A DNA stretch of 64,000 nt, taken from contig NZ_KB905814.1 in the NCBI RefSeq assembly GCF_000381025.1, positions 62,001-126,000 on the forward strand. The letters run 5' to 3'. Positions 7,985 through 17,083 of this stretch are shown here, piece after piece (positions within the stretch are counted from its first letter, which is position 1; each line of letters begins with the position of its first letter). The position numbers and the translations under genes are program-made. Source of the stretch: Streptomyces sulphureus DSM 40104. Its GTDB lineage: Bacteria > Actinomycetota > Actinomycetes > Streptomycetales > Streptomycetaceae. Below the pieces are notes generated by a model. That model searched no databases. It was not told the DNA's origin and was given only the letters and a program-made list of their open reading frames with translations.

Positions 7985-9217
7985 TTACCCGAGCACGCCG
8001 ACATGTTCGGCCAGCTCGTGCACCTCCCTCCGGGTCTGCGGACGCGGGCGCTTCAACAAGCCCTGCACCGCCTCCCGTACGAGGGGGAAGTACCGGATCT
8101 CCTCGGGCGACGCCTCCATGATCTGGCGCAGCATGTGCAGCGTGCCGAAATCGTCCCCGGTCAGCCTGTGCGCGTGCATCACCTCTACGAGGTACCTCGT
8201 GGTCCTCTCCAAGGGGAGGACGCCGCCGGGTTCGGGTACCTCCACGTCGTCGGCGAGGCGCAGCGCCTCGTGTGCGTCGCCCTCCTCTGCCGCGAGGTGG
8301 ACGCCGTGCATCCGGACGTTGGTCGGGCCGAACGAAGTGTGGAAGTCGTTGCGGTCGGCGCCCAGTCGGCGGGCGATCTCCCGTGCCTGCGCGAGCAGGT
8401 CCCATGCGGTCGGGGCCTTGCTGTCCCGGACAGCCGCGATGACGCCCGCGAGGTGGAGGGCACCGTAAGCGCTCAGGTGCTCGGGGGCTGCGTCGTCGTC
8501 CGGGCGGCAGTGGTCGATGGTCCGGCGCGCGAGCTCGAGCGAGTCGCCGACCTCGCCGCTCGACGTGAGGATGCCGCACACGTTCCATGCGGCAGCGGCG
8601 ACCAGTACCGGGTCCTCCGTCTCGTCGGCGATCTGCATCGCGCGGTCGGCCGCCCTCAACGACAGCGTGCGCTCACCGACGCGGCGCAGGAACACCTGGT
8701 GGAGATGGAGGAGCGAGACGAGCGCGCGCGTCGCCGTGCGTTCGCCGTCGCCGCTTGCCTGCCGCAGCGTCGCGTACGACTCCGCGAGGAGCCCGGGCAG
8801 CATCGCACCGACCGGACCGTAACGTTCCCTGTGGGTCTCGTAGACGCCCCACGCCTCGGTGACGCGTTCGTCGAGTTGATGGGGCGCCAGGGGCTCGCCG
8901 GGCAGGTCCGAACCGAGCGTCGACGGCGGGGCGTTGAGCGCGCGACGGATCGACGGGACCGAGTCGTGTTCGAGGCCGCCCGCGAGACTGAGGTCGATTG
9001 AAGGGCCGACGAGGTCGGCGACGTTGTCGATGTCGAGTTCGCGCGCGATCCTGATGAGCATCGAGAGCGAGTCGATCGCGATGACGTTGCGCTCGACCTT
9101 GCTCAGCCAGTCCTCCGACCGGCCGACGAGCCCCGCGACCGACGCCTGCGTGCGCCCGGCCTTGGTGCGGTAGTACCTGATCCGCTCCCCGGTCGTCATG
9201 GCAGTTGGATTGATCAT
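7985..9217 (-). CDS. XRE-family regulator with C-terminal TPR-like domain
   Basis: A 410-residue regulator. Residues about 5-65 form an XRE helix-turn-helix (GERIRYYRTKAGRTQASVAG, then LVGRSEDWLSKVERNVIAID). The remaining 340 residues are helical repeats resembling tetratricopeptides, a layout common in Streptomyces orphan regulators. Start ATG 9217 follows AAGGGGATGCG, a usable ribosome-binding site; longer readings lack one. The gene is divergent from a small flavoprotein at 9388. Pairing of such a regulator with a flavoprotein gene recurs in Streptomyces (general knowledge), but the signal is unknown. Confidence 0.88.
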   Translation of the reverse strand: MINPTAMTTGERIRYYRTKAGRTQASVAGLVGRSEDWLSKVERNVIAIDSLSMLIRIARELDIDNVADLVGPSIDLSLAGGLEHDSVPSIRRALNAPPSTLGSDLPGEPLAPHQLDERVTEAWGVYETHRERYGPVGAMLPGLLAESYATLRQASGDGERTATRALVSLLHLHQVFLRRVGERTLSLRAADRAMQIADETEDPVLVAAAAWNVCGILTSSGEVGDSLELARRTIDHCRPDDDAAPEHLSAYGALHLAGVIAAVRDSKAPTAWDLLAQAREIARRLGADRNDFHTSFGPTNVRMHGVHLAAEEGDAHEALRLADDVEVPEPGGVLPLERTTRYLVEVMHAHRLTGDDFGTLHMLRQIMEASPEEIRYFPLVREAVQGLLKRPRPQTRREVHELAEHVGVLG

Positions 9218-9387
9218 CGCATCCCCTTGATGGGCGGAAGCACTCAACGCCCAGGGTAGGACGGCTGGTTGCCGCGCAGGTCGTGTCGCCTCACGCGGTG
9301 TCGCTCCCGGAAAAGCACCGACGGGCGCGGGCAGCGGACCGGCCTCCACCCCTTGCCCCCACCGCCCGAACCCTGTGAACTCCCCCC

Positions 9388-9939
9388 ATGCCGCCCTCGG
9401 TCCTGTACCTGATCGCCTGCGCCGCCGCCCCCGCGCAGTACGTCGACGTCGGTGTACGTCGCGCCCAGGAAGCCGGTTGGGACGTGTGCCTCGTCCTGAC
9501 GCCCTCCGCCGCGCGCTGGTGGGAGCATCGCCACGCGGAACTGGTGGAGTTGACGGGGCACCCTGTGCGGTCGCAGTACAAGCTGCCGTGGGAGTCCGAC
9601 GTGTTGCCCCCTGCGGACGCCGTGCTCGTCGCTCCGCTCTCGTGCACCAGCCTCAACAAGTGGGCCGCAGGTATCGCCGACACCCTGGCGATCGGGCTCG
9701 TCTCCGAGGGGGTGCACATGGGGATTCCGGCCGCTGCCGTGCCGTACTTCAACCGGGCCCAAGCCGCTCAGCCGGCAGTGGGCAGGAGCGTCGACGTGCT
9801 GCGGGCACAGGGTGTCAACGTGCTGTACGGGGAAGGCGGTTACGCAGCGCACCCGCCCAGGCAGGGCGTCGCGGACGCCTTCCCCTGGGAGGCGGCGCTT
9901 GCGGCACTTCCGTCGTCAGGAGGCCCACGCCGGAAGTGA
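9388..9939 (+). CDS. Flavoprotein (phosphopantothenoylcysteine decarboxylase-like fold)
   Basis: A 183-residue HFCD-superfamily flavoprotein; members bind FMN and some decarboxylate cysteinyl peptides. Evidence: LYLIACAAAPAQYVDVGVRR at the N-terminus, CLVLTPSAARWWE, PPADAVLVAPLSCTSLNKWA (the Asn-containing flavin/substrate loop), AAGIADTLAIGL, and GIPAAAVPYFN. The domain is compact and lacks the CoaB half found in true CoaBC, so a housekeeping pantothenate role is unlikely. It is divergent from the XRE regulator at 7985-9217. The substrate is unknown. Confidence 0.85.
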   Translation: MPPSVLYLIACAAAPAQYVDVGVRRAQEAGWDVCLVLTPSAARWWEHRHAELVELTGHPVRSQYKLPWESDVLPPADAVLVAPLSCTSLNKWAAGIADTLAIGLVSEGVHMGIPAAAVPYFNRAQAAQPAVGRSVDVLRAQGVNVLYGEGGYAAHPPRQGVADAFPWEAALAALPSSGGPRRK

Positions 9940-9990
9940 CCAGCGCCCGCACGCGGCCGGTCAGAGCCCGTACGAGCGCGAAGCCCTCCC

Positions 9991-10467
9991 TCACCCCTGG
10001 TTGGCCGCCTGGAACATCCAGTGGTGCTTCTCCAACTCGCCGATGAGGGAGATGAACACGTCCTCCGTGACCGGGTCGACGGGCCCCACCTCGCGCATCC
10101 GGCCGCGGGCGCCGGAGACGCACTCGGTGAGGGCCGTGACCATCGCCTGCACGGCGTCGGAGTCGGCGAGCCAGCCCTCGGGGACGGTGCCGATGCCGCT
10201 GCCGATGGCGACCGTCTTGGAGCGGCCGTCGGGCGAGACGCCGAGGGCCGCCGCGCGTTCTGCGACGGTGTCCGAGTACTCGCGGGCCGTCTCCACGACC
10301 TCGTCGAGCTGGAGGTGGACCGAGCGGAACCGCGGTCCCGTCACGTTCCAGTGAATCTGCTTGGCCACGAGCGAGAGGTCGACGAGGTCGGTCAACTCGG
10401 CTTGCAGCGCCTCCCCCACGACCTTCAGCTCGTCGGCGGGAAGCGTGCTCTCGACGGGGTACGCCAC
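9991..10467 (-). CDS. dps: Dps-like ferritin (DNA starvation/stationary phase protection)
   Basis: A 158-residue four-helix-bundle ferritin-like protein that would oxidise and store iron in a dodecamer and protect DNA. Ferroxidase ligands are visible as KQIHWNVTG (His) and LQLDEVVETA (Asp, Glu). The C-terminal helix ends DVFISLIGELEKHHWMFQA. Start is GTG 10467, with GGAGAGG about a dozen bases upstream. The protein lacks a long Lys-rich DNA-binding tail, so DNA binding is uncertain. Confidence 0.92.
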   Translation of the reverse strand: MAYPVESTLPADELKVVGEALQAELTDLVDLSLVAKQIHWNVTGPRFRSVHLQLDEVVETAREYSDTVAERAAALGVSPDGRSKTVAIGSGIGTVPEGWLADSDAVQAMVTALTECVSGARGRMREVGPVDPVTEDVFISLIGELEKHHWMFQAANQG

Positions 10468-10586
10468 TCCGGATCACCCTCTCCGGCTGCGGTCCGAGGC
10501 ACCGGGGCGCCCGGCACCTGCTGCGTCACCCCTCCCACGCTACACGCGGCGGGACCCGGCGGCCCGTCGGCGGCGGGCGGCCCCGC

Positions 10587-11414
10587 TCACCTGCGACGGA
10601 GTGTGCGCGCCAGTTGTCGGGACTGGGCGACGAGCCGGTCCTTGGAGTCCCAGACCTCCGCGTCCTCCTCCAGGTAACCGCCCGCGAGGTTGCGGCTGCT
10701 GAGGGCGATCCGCACGGGCCCGGGGGCGGGCATCGCGCGTACGTGGACGGTGAGTTCGACGGTCGGCACCCAGCCCTGTACGCCGTAGTCGAAGGCGGTG
10801 GGCGGCAGTGCGTCGACGGCCATCAGCAGCGAGAGCGGGTCGTGGTCGCGCCCGTCGGCGAGGCCGAGCCAACCGCGGATCTCGCCGCGGCCGCTGGGTT
10901 CGCCGAGGGCCCAGCCGCAGGTGTGCGGGTCGAGACGGAGATCGAGGCGGTTGCCCATCTCCGGCTTGAGCTCCTCGGGGCTGTCGGCAGCCGAGAAGCA
11001 CTCCGCCTGCTGCGGGATCGGGGGCGGTTCGGCCGTCGTCCCCACCTCGTCGGTGAGCGCGTCGAGGTCGCCGTAGGTGGCGAGGACGCGTATCCGCTCG
11101 GTCTCGCGGCCCTCGTCGTCGGTCTGGAAGACACCGGCGGACGCGGTCGAGGTGGTGTTGCCCGTGCGCGCCACGTCGGTGCGGATGCGCGCGGGGCCCG
11201 GGAGGGTCGCCGTGAGGTAGTGCGCGGTGACGGTGAACGGGTCGGGGTGCGGGAGGCTCTCGGCGAGGGCACGGCCGGCGACGGCGAGGACGTAGCCGCC
11301 GTTGAGTCCGTGGCCGATGCTCCAGCCCGCCGAGAGATCCACGTCGTGGACGCCGGGGCCGCCGCGGGTGACGGCGGTGTCCCGGTCGAACTCGTGGAGT
11401 GCGGTTTCTGCCAT
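10587..11414 (-). CDS. Acyl-CoA thioesterase-like double hotdog protein
   Basis: A 275-residue protein with two hotdog repeats, of the TesB/4HBT-like type. The N-terminal repeat has WSIGHGLNGGYVLAVAGRAL (the helix that wraps in the hotdog) and FTVTAHYLTATLPGPARI. The C-terminal repeat has LSLLMAVDALPPTAF, then WVPTVELTVHVRAMPAPGP and SRNLAGGYLEEDAEVWDSKD, and the family's terminal DRLVAQSRQLA. The likely role is hydrolysis of acyl-CoA esters. Start ATG 11414 is clean. The gene is divergent from the degenerate ALDH gene at 11664. Confidence 0.87.
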   Translation of the reverse strand: MAETALHEFDRDTAVTRGGPGVHDVDLSAGWSIGHGLNGGYVLAVAGRALAESLPHPDPFTVTAHYLTATLPGPARIRTDVARTGNTTSTASAGVFQTDDEGRETERIRVLATYGDLDALTDEVGTTAEPPPIPQQAECFSAADSPEELKPEMGNRLDLRLDPHTCGWALGEPSGRGEIRGWLGLADGRDHDPLSLLMAVDALPPTAFDYGVQGWVPTVELTVHVRAMPAPGPVRIALSSRNLAGGYLEEDAEVWDSKDRLVAQSRQLARTLRRR

Positions 11415-11663
11415 GGCGAAACCCTACCCGCCAGTAGCCGACGCACGCGCAGCCCCCGGTGCTCCCCCACTGCACGCCGGGGCGCACTGTCCGACCGCCC
11501 TGGGAACGACGTGCGCCCCTGTGTGCTCCGTGCGCCACACCGCGTCGCAACCGCTCCCGCTGCGAACGGCCAACACGCCCCTCCCGTACGTAACATGGGG
11601 CCGCGGCCCTCGGCCCGTGCCGGGCACGGGACCGCGAGGGAAGCGCGCGAGAGGGGATCTGCC

Positions 11664-13160
11664 ATGCCCGCTGCCTCCACCGGCCCCCGGGCGCAGGACC
11701 GCACGCCGTCGGGCGGAACGGTCTCGCACGCGCCGGGTCGACTCGCCGGCGGATTCCCGGAGTTGGCCCTCCAGTGCATCGACGGCGCGTGGCGGCCGGG
11801 CAGCGGCTCCTGGGACCTCCTCGACTTCGACCCGTACACGGGCGAGCGCCTCGCCTCCGTCACCGTCGCCACCTCCCGCGAGGTCGACGCCGCCTACCGC
11901 GCCGCGGCCCGCGCCCAGCGCGAGTGGGCGCAGACCGCTCACCCGGAGCGCGCCCGCATCTTCACGCGCGCGGCGGACCTCCTCCAGCAGGAGCGCGGGC
12001 GGCTCACCGACCTCGTCGTCTCCGAGTCGGGCAGCACGGCGGCCGAGGCCGACGAGCAGTTCACAGCCGCCCGCGAACTCCTCACGCACGCAGCTCGGTT
12101 GACGGCACACCCGGAGCGCCGCGCCCTGCCGCCCGAGCCCGAAGGCGCGGCGCACGCACTCCACCGCAGGCCGGTCGGCGTCATCGGCGCGATCACCCCG
12201 TCCGACCTCCCGTTGACGGCCGCCGTGCGCACCGCCGGCTGCGCGCTGGCGCTGGGCAACGCCGTGGTGCTCAAGCCGCACCAGAGCACCCCGGTCGCGG
12301 GCGGCACCCTCCTCGCGGCGCTCCTGGAGGCGGCGGGACTCCCGCCGGGGCTGCTCAACATCGTGCTCACGGACGTCGCGGAGATCGGCGACGCGCTGCT
12401 GGAGCACCCGGTACTCCGGGCCGTCGCGTTCGCCGGTTCCGCCGCGGCGGGCCGGCGCATCGCCGCTGTCGCGGCCGCCCACCTCAAGCGCACGGTGCTC
12501 CAACTAAGGGGAAACGGCGCCTTCTTCGTCCTCGACGACGCCGACGTCGCGCTCGCCGTCGAGGACGCGGTACGGGACCGCTTCCTTCACCGCGGTACGG
12601 CGGCGGCCCGGGTCCTCGTCCACCGGTCGATCGAGCGCGCGTTCACGGCCAAGCTCGTCGCCCGTGTGCACGACCTGCGCGTCGGCGATCCGCACGACCC
12701 GCACACCGACCTCGGCCCCCTCGTCGACACCTCGCAAGCCGAAGCGGCCCCCGCCTTCACGGAGCAGGCCGTCGCCGCCGGAGCCGTCCCGCTCCTGCGG
12801 GGACGCGCCTCGGGCTGCCTCGTCCACCCCACGGTGCTCACCGCGCTGCCACCCGACTCGCCCGTCTTCCGCCAGGAGGTGCCGCGCCCCGTCCTAGCGG
12901 CCCTCCCCTTCGACGACGAGGAGCAGACGGCGTCCCTCATCGCCTCGGCCCCCACCGGCCCAGTCGGCGCCGTCCACACCGCAGAACCGCGCCGCGGCGA
13001 GCACCTCGCCCGGCTCCTCGGCACGGCGGAGTTCCACCTCAACGGTCCCCGCCCTCACGGGATTTGGCCCGCCTCGGAGGACGCGGAGACGGCGGCGGCG
13101 ATGGTCCGCGGCTTCTCCGTCCAGCAGTGCGTCTCGGCGCGGGAGGGGGCGTCCGAGTAG
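11664..13160 (+). CDS. Aldehyde dehydrogenase-fold pseudoenzyme (catalytic residues lost)
   Basis: A 498-residue ALDH-superfamily protein from ATG 11664 with GAGAGGGG upstream. The fold is clear: IDGAWRPGSG at the N-terminus, RRPVGVIGAITPSDLPL, LALGNAVVLKPHQSTPVAGG, AVAFAGSAAAGRRIA, and LQLRGNGAFFVLDDADVALA. All three catalytic positions are altered. The Asn of the usual PWNFP is Ser (ITPSDLPL), the general-base Glu of LELGG is Gln (LQLRGN), and the nucleophile region GQxCxA is shortened to RGTAAARVLV with no Cys. The frame is intact and codon use normal, so this is a retained protein rather than a fresh pseudogene. Normal dehydrogenase or dehydratase activity is not expected; binding or regulatory roles are possible. 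Confidence 0.85.
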   Translation: MPAASTGPRAQDRTPSGGTVSHAPGRLAGGFPELALQCIDGAWRPGSGSWDLLDFDPYTGERLASVTVATSREVDAAYRAAARAQREWAQTAHPERARIFTRAADLLQQERGRLTDLVVSESGSTAAEADEQFTAARELLTHAARLTAHPERRALPPEPEGAAHALHRRPVGVIGAITPSDLPLTAAVRTAGCALALGNAVVLKPHQSTPVAGGTLLAALLEAAGLPPGLLNIVLTDVAEIGDALLEHPVLRAVAFAGSAAAGRRIAAVAAAHLKRTVLQLRGNGAFFVLDDADVALAVEDAVRDRFLHRGTAAARVLVHRSIERAFTAKLVARVHDLRVGDPHDPHTDLGPLVDTSQAEAAPAFTEQAVAAGAVPLLRGRASGCLVHPTVLTALPPDSPVFRQEVPRPVLAALPFDDEEQTASLIASAPTGPVGAVHTAEPRRGEHLARLLGTAEFHLNGPRPHGIWPASEDAETAAAMVRGFSVQQCVSAREGASE

Positions 13161-13228
13161 AGCAGGTTTGGGGGATCGTCGTGTTGGTCGAATGGAGATG
13201 TGGGTGGTGTGCTGCCGTACGGCGCGTG

Positions 13229-13870
13229 TCACCTTGTGTCCCGGTAGGCGCCGGCGAGCGAGGCCAAAGCCACGACGAGCGCCGCCAGCCAGATGCTCTG
13301 GAGGGTGCTCCAGCTCGCATCCGTCGCCGCCCAGGCGGAGTTGTCCCCTGGTAGGAAGGCCGTGACGGTGAGAAGGACACCGAGAACGACCAAGCCGGCG
13401 GAGGCCGCATGGCGTTCGGCAACACGGCGCACCGCCCACGCCGCCCCCGCCATGCCGACGACGAAGAGGGTCGCCCCCTCGATGCCGGCGACAGCCCAGG
13501 AGACGTGACCGGGCCCCGCCAGCCACACGTCCGCCACCAGGTAGGCAAAGGTCCAGGAGAGCGCCGCAGGGACAACCGCCAGAGCGGTGCGCACCCACAT
13601 GCGGAGCCAGCGGGGGACCGGGGCTGCGGCAGTGGTGTGCGCCATCTCGTCGGCGAGAGTGAACGCAGCAGCACCCCCCAGGAGCACTCCCGCGGCCCTC
13701 GTGAGGTTCTGGGACATCTGCGGATCAAGAGGATCATTCCCCGACATGGCGGCCAGCACCCAGGCGAGCAGCGGGATCAGTGGTGCGGACACCGCCAGAG
13801 GCGTCCACGAGACGGCACGAACCAGAGGCGGTACGAGGCGCCCTGCGGTGGCGATCCGATTCAACGACAC
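13229..13870 (-). CDS. Integral membrane protein, end of the SARP-sigma-ABC operon
   Basis: A 213-residue protein with about five or six hydrophobic helices (PLAVSAPLIPLLAWVLAAM, VLLGGAAAFTLAD, ALAVVPAALSWTFAYLVAD, GATLFVVGMAGAAWAV, LVVLGVLLTVTAFL, WLAALVVALASLAG). It is probably a permease subunit of the adjacent ABC system. GTG 13870 overlaps the stop of the upstream permease gene (13861) by 10 bp, so the two are translationally coupled. No family name can be assigned. Confidence 0.75.
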   Translation of the reverse strand: MSLNRIATAGRLVPPLVRAVSWTPLAVSAPLIPLLAWVLAAMSGNDPLDPQMSQNLTRAAGVLLGGAAAFTLADEMAHTTAAAPVPRWLRMWVRTALAVVPAALSWTFAYLVADVWLAGPGHVSWAVAGIEGATLFVVGMAGAAWAVRRVAERHAASAGLVVLGVLLTVTAFLPGDNSAWAATDASWSTLQSIWLAALVVALASLAGAYRDTR

Positions 13871-15381
13871 GGTGGCCCCTCGCTCTTCGCCTGCGGTACG
13901 CCGTCGCTCTCCGCGCCAGCGTCGGCCTGCGGGTGCGAGCCGCTGGTGTCGGCGAGGCCGAGCAGCGAACGCGCTTGCTGCAAGTCGGTTTCCGGGCGGA
14001 CGAGCGTCTTCCAGTGCGCGCCGATCCGTTCGCCGGCGTCTTCACGTCTCAAAAGCGTTCTGGCAACGCGACCGTCCTCCGCGCTGTAGCCGACATGCCC
14101 GAGAGCGGTGAGCCCCATCTCGTCGACGGTCGATTCCGGCTCGGGCGTGACCGTCTGGCCGGCCAGCCATAGCGCGACGACCGTGCGAGCCTGGCCGTCG
14201 CCGGCGCACGTGGTCGGGTCCGAGGACGTGTCCGAACCGTCGTCGAGCCCGGTGATCCGAGCCGCCAACTCGCCGGCGAGCATGCGCTGGTAGTCCTTCT
14301 CCACCTCGTCTCTGCCCCACTCGGTGCCGACGAGACCCCCGCCCTGTTGCGCGCCCGACATGGTGGTGCGGTACTGCTTCACCACGGGCACCGCGTCCCG
14401 CTCCGCAGCGGGAACCGCGGCGACGACCGGCTCCGCTGCCTCGGCCCAGAGCGGAACCCATGCGTCGAAGCCGGGCAGGTGACAGTAGCGCACTTCGGTG
14501 CGGTCCGTGCAGCTGAGCTCGGCGGCGTCCCCCTCGTGAGCGGCGGCATTGCCCGAGAGGAGCAGCGGCGCTGCCAGGGCAAGCGCCAGGGCCCCCGCCA
14601 ACGCTCGGTACGCGTGCATCCCATGACGCAGCAGGGCGACCGCCGCAAGCAGCACGACGAGGGCAGCGAGATACACCGAGCGCGAGCCGGCCGGCCACTG
14701 CAGCACGTCACCAGCGAGCAGGGAGGTGATGGGCAACGGCCAAACCGTGGTGCCCTGGTCGACCGTGAGCGCGAGGAACACTACGAGTACTACCGGGACA
14801 GCGATGAGCGTGGGCATCCATCTTCCGAGCGTCACACCGAGCACAGTGAGCACTACGCTGCCCTCGACAACGGCGGGGATCTCCCAGACACTCATGCCAC
14901 CGGCCACGGGCCCCGAGCCGAGGCGAAACAACACGTGGGCGCCAACGGTCACGGCGGTGAGGAGCGCCCCCGCGAGACCGCAGGCGATCGCCACGGCGAG
15001 GGTGCGGACCATGGCACCCGCCGGCAGAGCGGCGAGGGTCTGCGGCATCCCCCGACGCTGGTCGCGCACGGCACCGAGATTCGCCGTCACCATCACGGTG
15101 ACCGCGATCAACAGAGCACCCGTTCCGGCGAGTTGCACCTCGTATTCGAGGTTGGCGACCATAGGCTGCCGAACGCTCAGCAGGACGGGGAGGGCGAACG
15201 CGACGGCAGCCGCGCCCCAGATGAAGGGGTTCTTCGCCAATCGAAGCAGTTCGGTCCGGGTCAACGAGGCGACCACGGCCCCGATCCGTGTTCGCCGCAC
15301 CGCAGTGGACGATCCGCCGCTTTCGGAGACGACTACAGATGCCGCCTCGCCTTCGGCACCCGTCTCCGTCTCGGCGCTCAC
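13861..15381 (-). CDS. ABC-2 type permease with large non-membrane C-terminal domain
   Basis: A 506-residue membrane protein. Residues about 45-280 contain some six transmembrane helices (NPFIWGAAAVAFALPVLLSV, TGALLIAVTVMVTANLG, TLAVAIACGLAGALLTAVT, VVLTVLGVTLG, LIAVPVVLVVFLALTV, YLAALVVLLAAVALL), and a helix at about 285-300 is followed by roughly 200 soluble residues. RDQRRGMPQTLAALPAG after the second helix is the cytosolic coupling-type segment seen in ABC-2 exporters. The GTG start at 15381 overlaps the ATPase stop (15378). With the ATPase it probably forms an exporter, plausibly for self-protection against the lanthipeptide encoded divergently; that link is inferred from location only. 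Confidence 0.8.
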   Translation of the reverse strand: MSAETETGAEGEAASVVVSESGGSSTAVRRTRIGAVVASLTRTELLRLAKNPFIWGAAAVAFALPVLLSVRQPMVANLEYEVQLAGTGALLIAVTVMVTANLGAVRDQRRGMPQTLAALPAGAMVRTLAVAIACGLAGALLTAVTVGAHVLFRLGSGPVAGGMSVWEIPAVVEGSVVLTVLGVTLGRWMPTLIAVPVVLVVFLALTVDQGTTVWPLPITSLLAGDVLQWPAGSRSVYLAALVVLLAAVALLRHGMHAYRALAGALALALAAPLLLSGNAAAHEGDAAELSCTDRTEVRYCHLPGFDAWVPLWAEAAEPVVAAVPAAERDAVPVVKQYRTTMSGAQQGGGLVGTEWGRDEVEKDYQRMLAGELAARITGLDDGSDTSSDPTTCAGDGQARTVVALWLAGQTVTPEPESTVDEMGLTALGHVGYSAEDGRVARTLLRREDAGERIGAHWKTLVRPETDLQQARSLLGLADTSGSHPQADAGAESDGVPQAKSEGPPCR

Positions 15382-16250
15382 GACACCCCCGCCTGCGGAG
15401 CACGATCACCCAACAACAGCAGGTAGCCGTCCTCGACTTCGGGTTCCGCGCACTCCGCCTCGTCGGGGCGCTCGCCCAGAACACGGTATCGGCCGTCCGC
15501 AGTACGCCAGAAGAACCGTCCGCCCGGCGGCGCCTGGCGGGTCAGCCAGACCTGGTCCGCTGCATGCTGTGCGAGCCCCTGCGGCGTGCCGTCGAACAGA
15601 ACACGTCCGCCGAAGAGTACGACGACGCGCTCGCACAACGCCGCCACGTCCTCAGTCTGGTGCGTGGAGAGCAGGACGGTGCGGGACTCGCCGAGCCGGG
15701 AGACGAGGGCCCGAAAGCGCATACGCTGCTCAGGATCGAGTCCGACCGTCGGCTCGTCGAGGATCATGAATTTCGGGTCACCGAGGAGGGCTTGGGCCAG
15801 CCCGAGGCGTTGCCGCATCCCTCCGGAAAGACGCTTCACCTTGGTGGTCGCCCGGTCGGTCAGGCCCACCTCCTCCAGAACTCTGCGTACCTGGACGTGG
15901 CGTTCGTCGCGGTCAGTGAACTCTTTGAGGATGGCAACGTAGTCGACGAGCTCGTAGGCAGTGAAGTGCGGGTAGTAACCCGGATTCTGTGGAAGGTAAC
16001 CCAGGCGCCTACGGAGCTCCGTGCGCTGGTTACGGTCTGCCGGGTCGAGTCCAAGGGCGCGGAACCCGCCGTCGCTCGGTGACTGCGTTGTGGCGAGGCA
16101 TCGCATGAGCGTGCTCTTGCCGGCACCATTGGGACCGAGCAACCCGGTCACGCCAGCGGTGAGTTCGAGGTCGATACTGTCGAGAACCTGTGCCGCGCCG
16201 TAGCTGACTGTGAGCGAAGTCAAGCGGACGCCCGCGTCTGCTGTGACCAT
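15378..16250 (-). CDS. ABC transporter ATP-binding protein
   Basis: A 290-residue ATPase. Walker A is GPNGAGKST, the Q-loop LGYLPQNPGYY, the signature LSGGMRQRL, Walker B KFMILDEPTVGLDP, and the switch His follows in TVLLSTHQT. About 60 residues after the core form a small beta domain typical of drug/peptide exporter ATPases. ATG 16250 lies inside the 3' end of the anti-sigma gene (stop 16220), a 31-bp overlap. Partner permeases are at 13861 and 13229. Confidence 0.93.
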   Translation of the reverse strand: MVTADAGVRLTSLTVSYGAAQVLDSIDLELTAGVTGLLGPNGAGKSTLMRCLATTQSPSDGGFRALGLDPADRNQRTELRRRLGYLPQNPGYYPHFTAYELVDYVAILKEFTDRDERHVQVRRVLEEVGLTDRATTKVKRLSGGMRQRLGLAQALLGDPKFMILDEPTVGLDPEQRMRFRALVSRLGESRTVLLSTHQTEDVAALCERVVVLFGGRVLFDGTPQGLAQHAADQVWLTRQAPPGGRFFWRTADGRYRVLGERPDEAECAEPEVEDGYLLLLGDRAPQAGVS

Positions 16251-17083
16251 GAGCTCCCTCCCCTGTAATCGATGTGGTGGCGGCGCAAAAATCCGACGAG
16301 CAGCAGCACTGCGGTGGCGACGCCGTATCCGGCCTGCAGAGGCGGCGCAAAGACCACTAGCTGCCCGGTGGCCAGGAGTTCACCCAGCACGACGCAGGCG
16401 ATCCACAAGGCCGCTGTGCCTCCGGCCGCCACCGGCATGGGCCACCGCGTCGAGAACGCCAAGCAGGCGGCGGTCAACGACAGGGCAGGCAGTAGCCATA
16501 CGGCGCCACTCAGCGGCGGTCCCGGTAGCAACGGTGTGACCAGGGCGGCCGGCACGAGGGCGACTCCGAGCACGGCCGCGGCACGCCAGAGCAGCAACCT
16601 GGGCCCGGAGAACGGAGTGGCGGCGAGCAGTTCGTGCGCCGGATCGCTTCGAGGCCCGTAGGCGAAAGCGATCCCACCGAGCGGGAGCACCGGTGCCGCA
16701 ATGAGGAAAGGCAGCAGCGCCGTCTTGCCCGATCCGATGGCGTGCGCGGCCGCAACGGCGAACGCCAGCACCGCCGCAAGCCCGGTGAGCCAGGCACGAC
16801 TGAGCGTGGGCGTCGCGGCGAGCAGGCGCGCCAGGTGGGATGGCACGCGGCAGGCTCTCAACAGACGTTCGAGGAGAGTCGGTGCCGGGCGCAACACCAC
16901 GGCAAGAATGCCCTCCCAACTTTCCTCCATCCACTCCTCATTGACTGGGAAGACCTCCCGGCACATGGCGCACCGGTCCAGGTGCTGTTCGAGCAACTCG
17001 GCCTCGGCCGGGGTGACGTCCTGCTCCAGGTAACGGCGAAGCAGCTCCTTCGGCGCGTGCCGACCAGCTGTTGTCTCGCTCAT
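16220..17083 (-). CDS. Membrane-bound zinc-finger anti-sigma factor
   Basis: A 287-residue protein. Residues about 10-45 form a zf-HC2 domain: RRYLEQDVTPAEAELLEQHL followed by DRCAMCREVF, giving the His-x3-Cys-x2-Cys zinc site that binds group IV sigma factors. After residue 90 there are about six hydrophobic helices, so the protein is polytopic rather than single-pass, and part of it could also serve the ABC permease. ATG 17083 overlaps the sigma gene stop (17080), the standard sigma/anti-sigma coupling. It is likely to hold the adjacent ECF sigma factor inactive until a membrane signal arrives. Confidence 0.86.
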   Translation of the reverse strand: MSETTAGRHAPKELLRRYLEQDVTPAEAELLEQHLDRCAMCREVFPVNEEWMEESWEGILAVVLRPAPTLLERLLRACRVPSHLARLLAATPTLSRAWLTGLAAVLAFAVAAAHAIGSGKTALLPFLIAAPVLPLGGIAFAYGPRSDPAHELLAATPFSGPRLLLWRAAAVLGVALVPAALVTPLLPGPPLSGAVWLLPALSLTAACLAFSTRWPMPVAAGGTAALWIACVVLGELLATGQLVVFAPPLQAGYGVATAVLLLVGFLRRHHIDYRGGSSWSQQTRASA

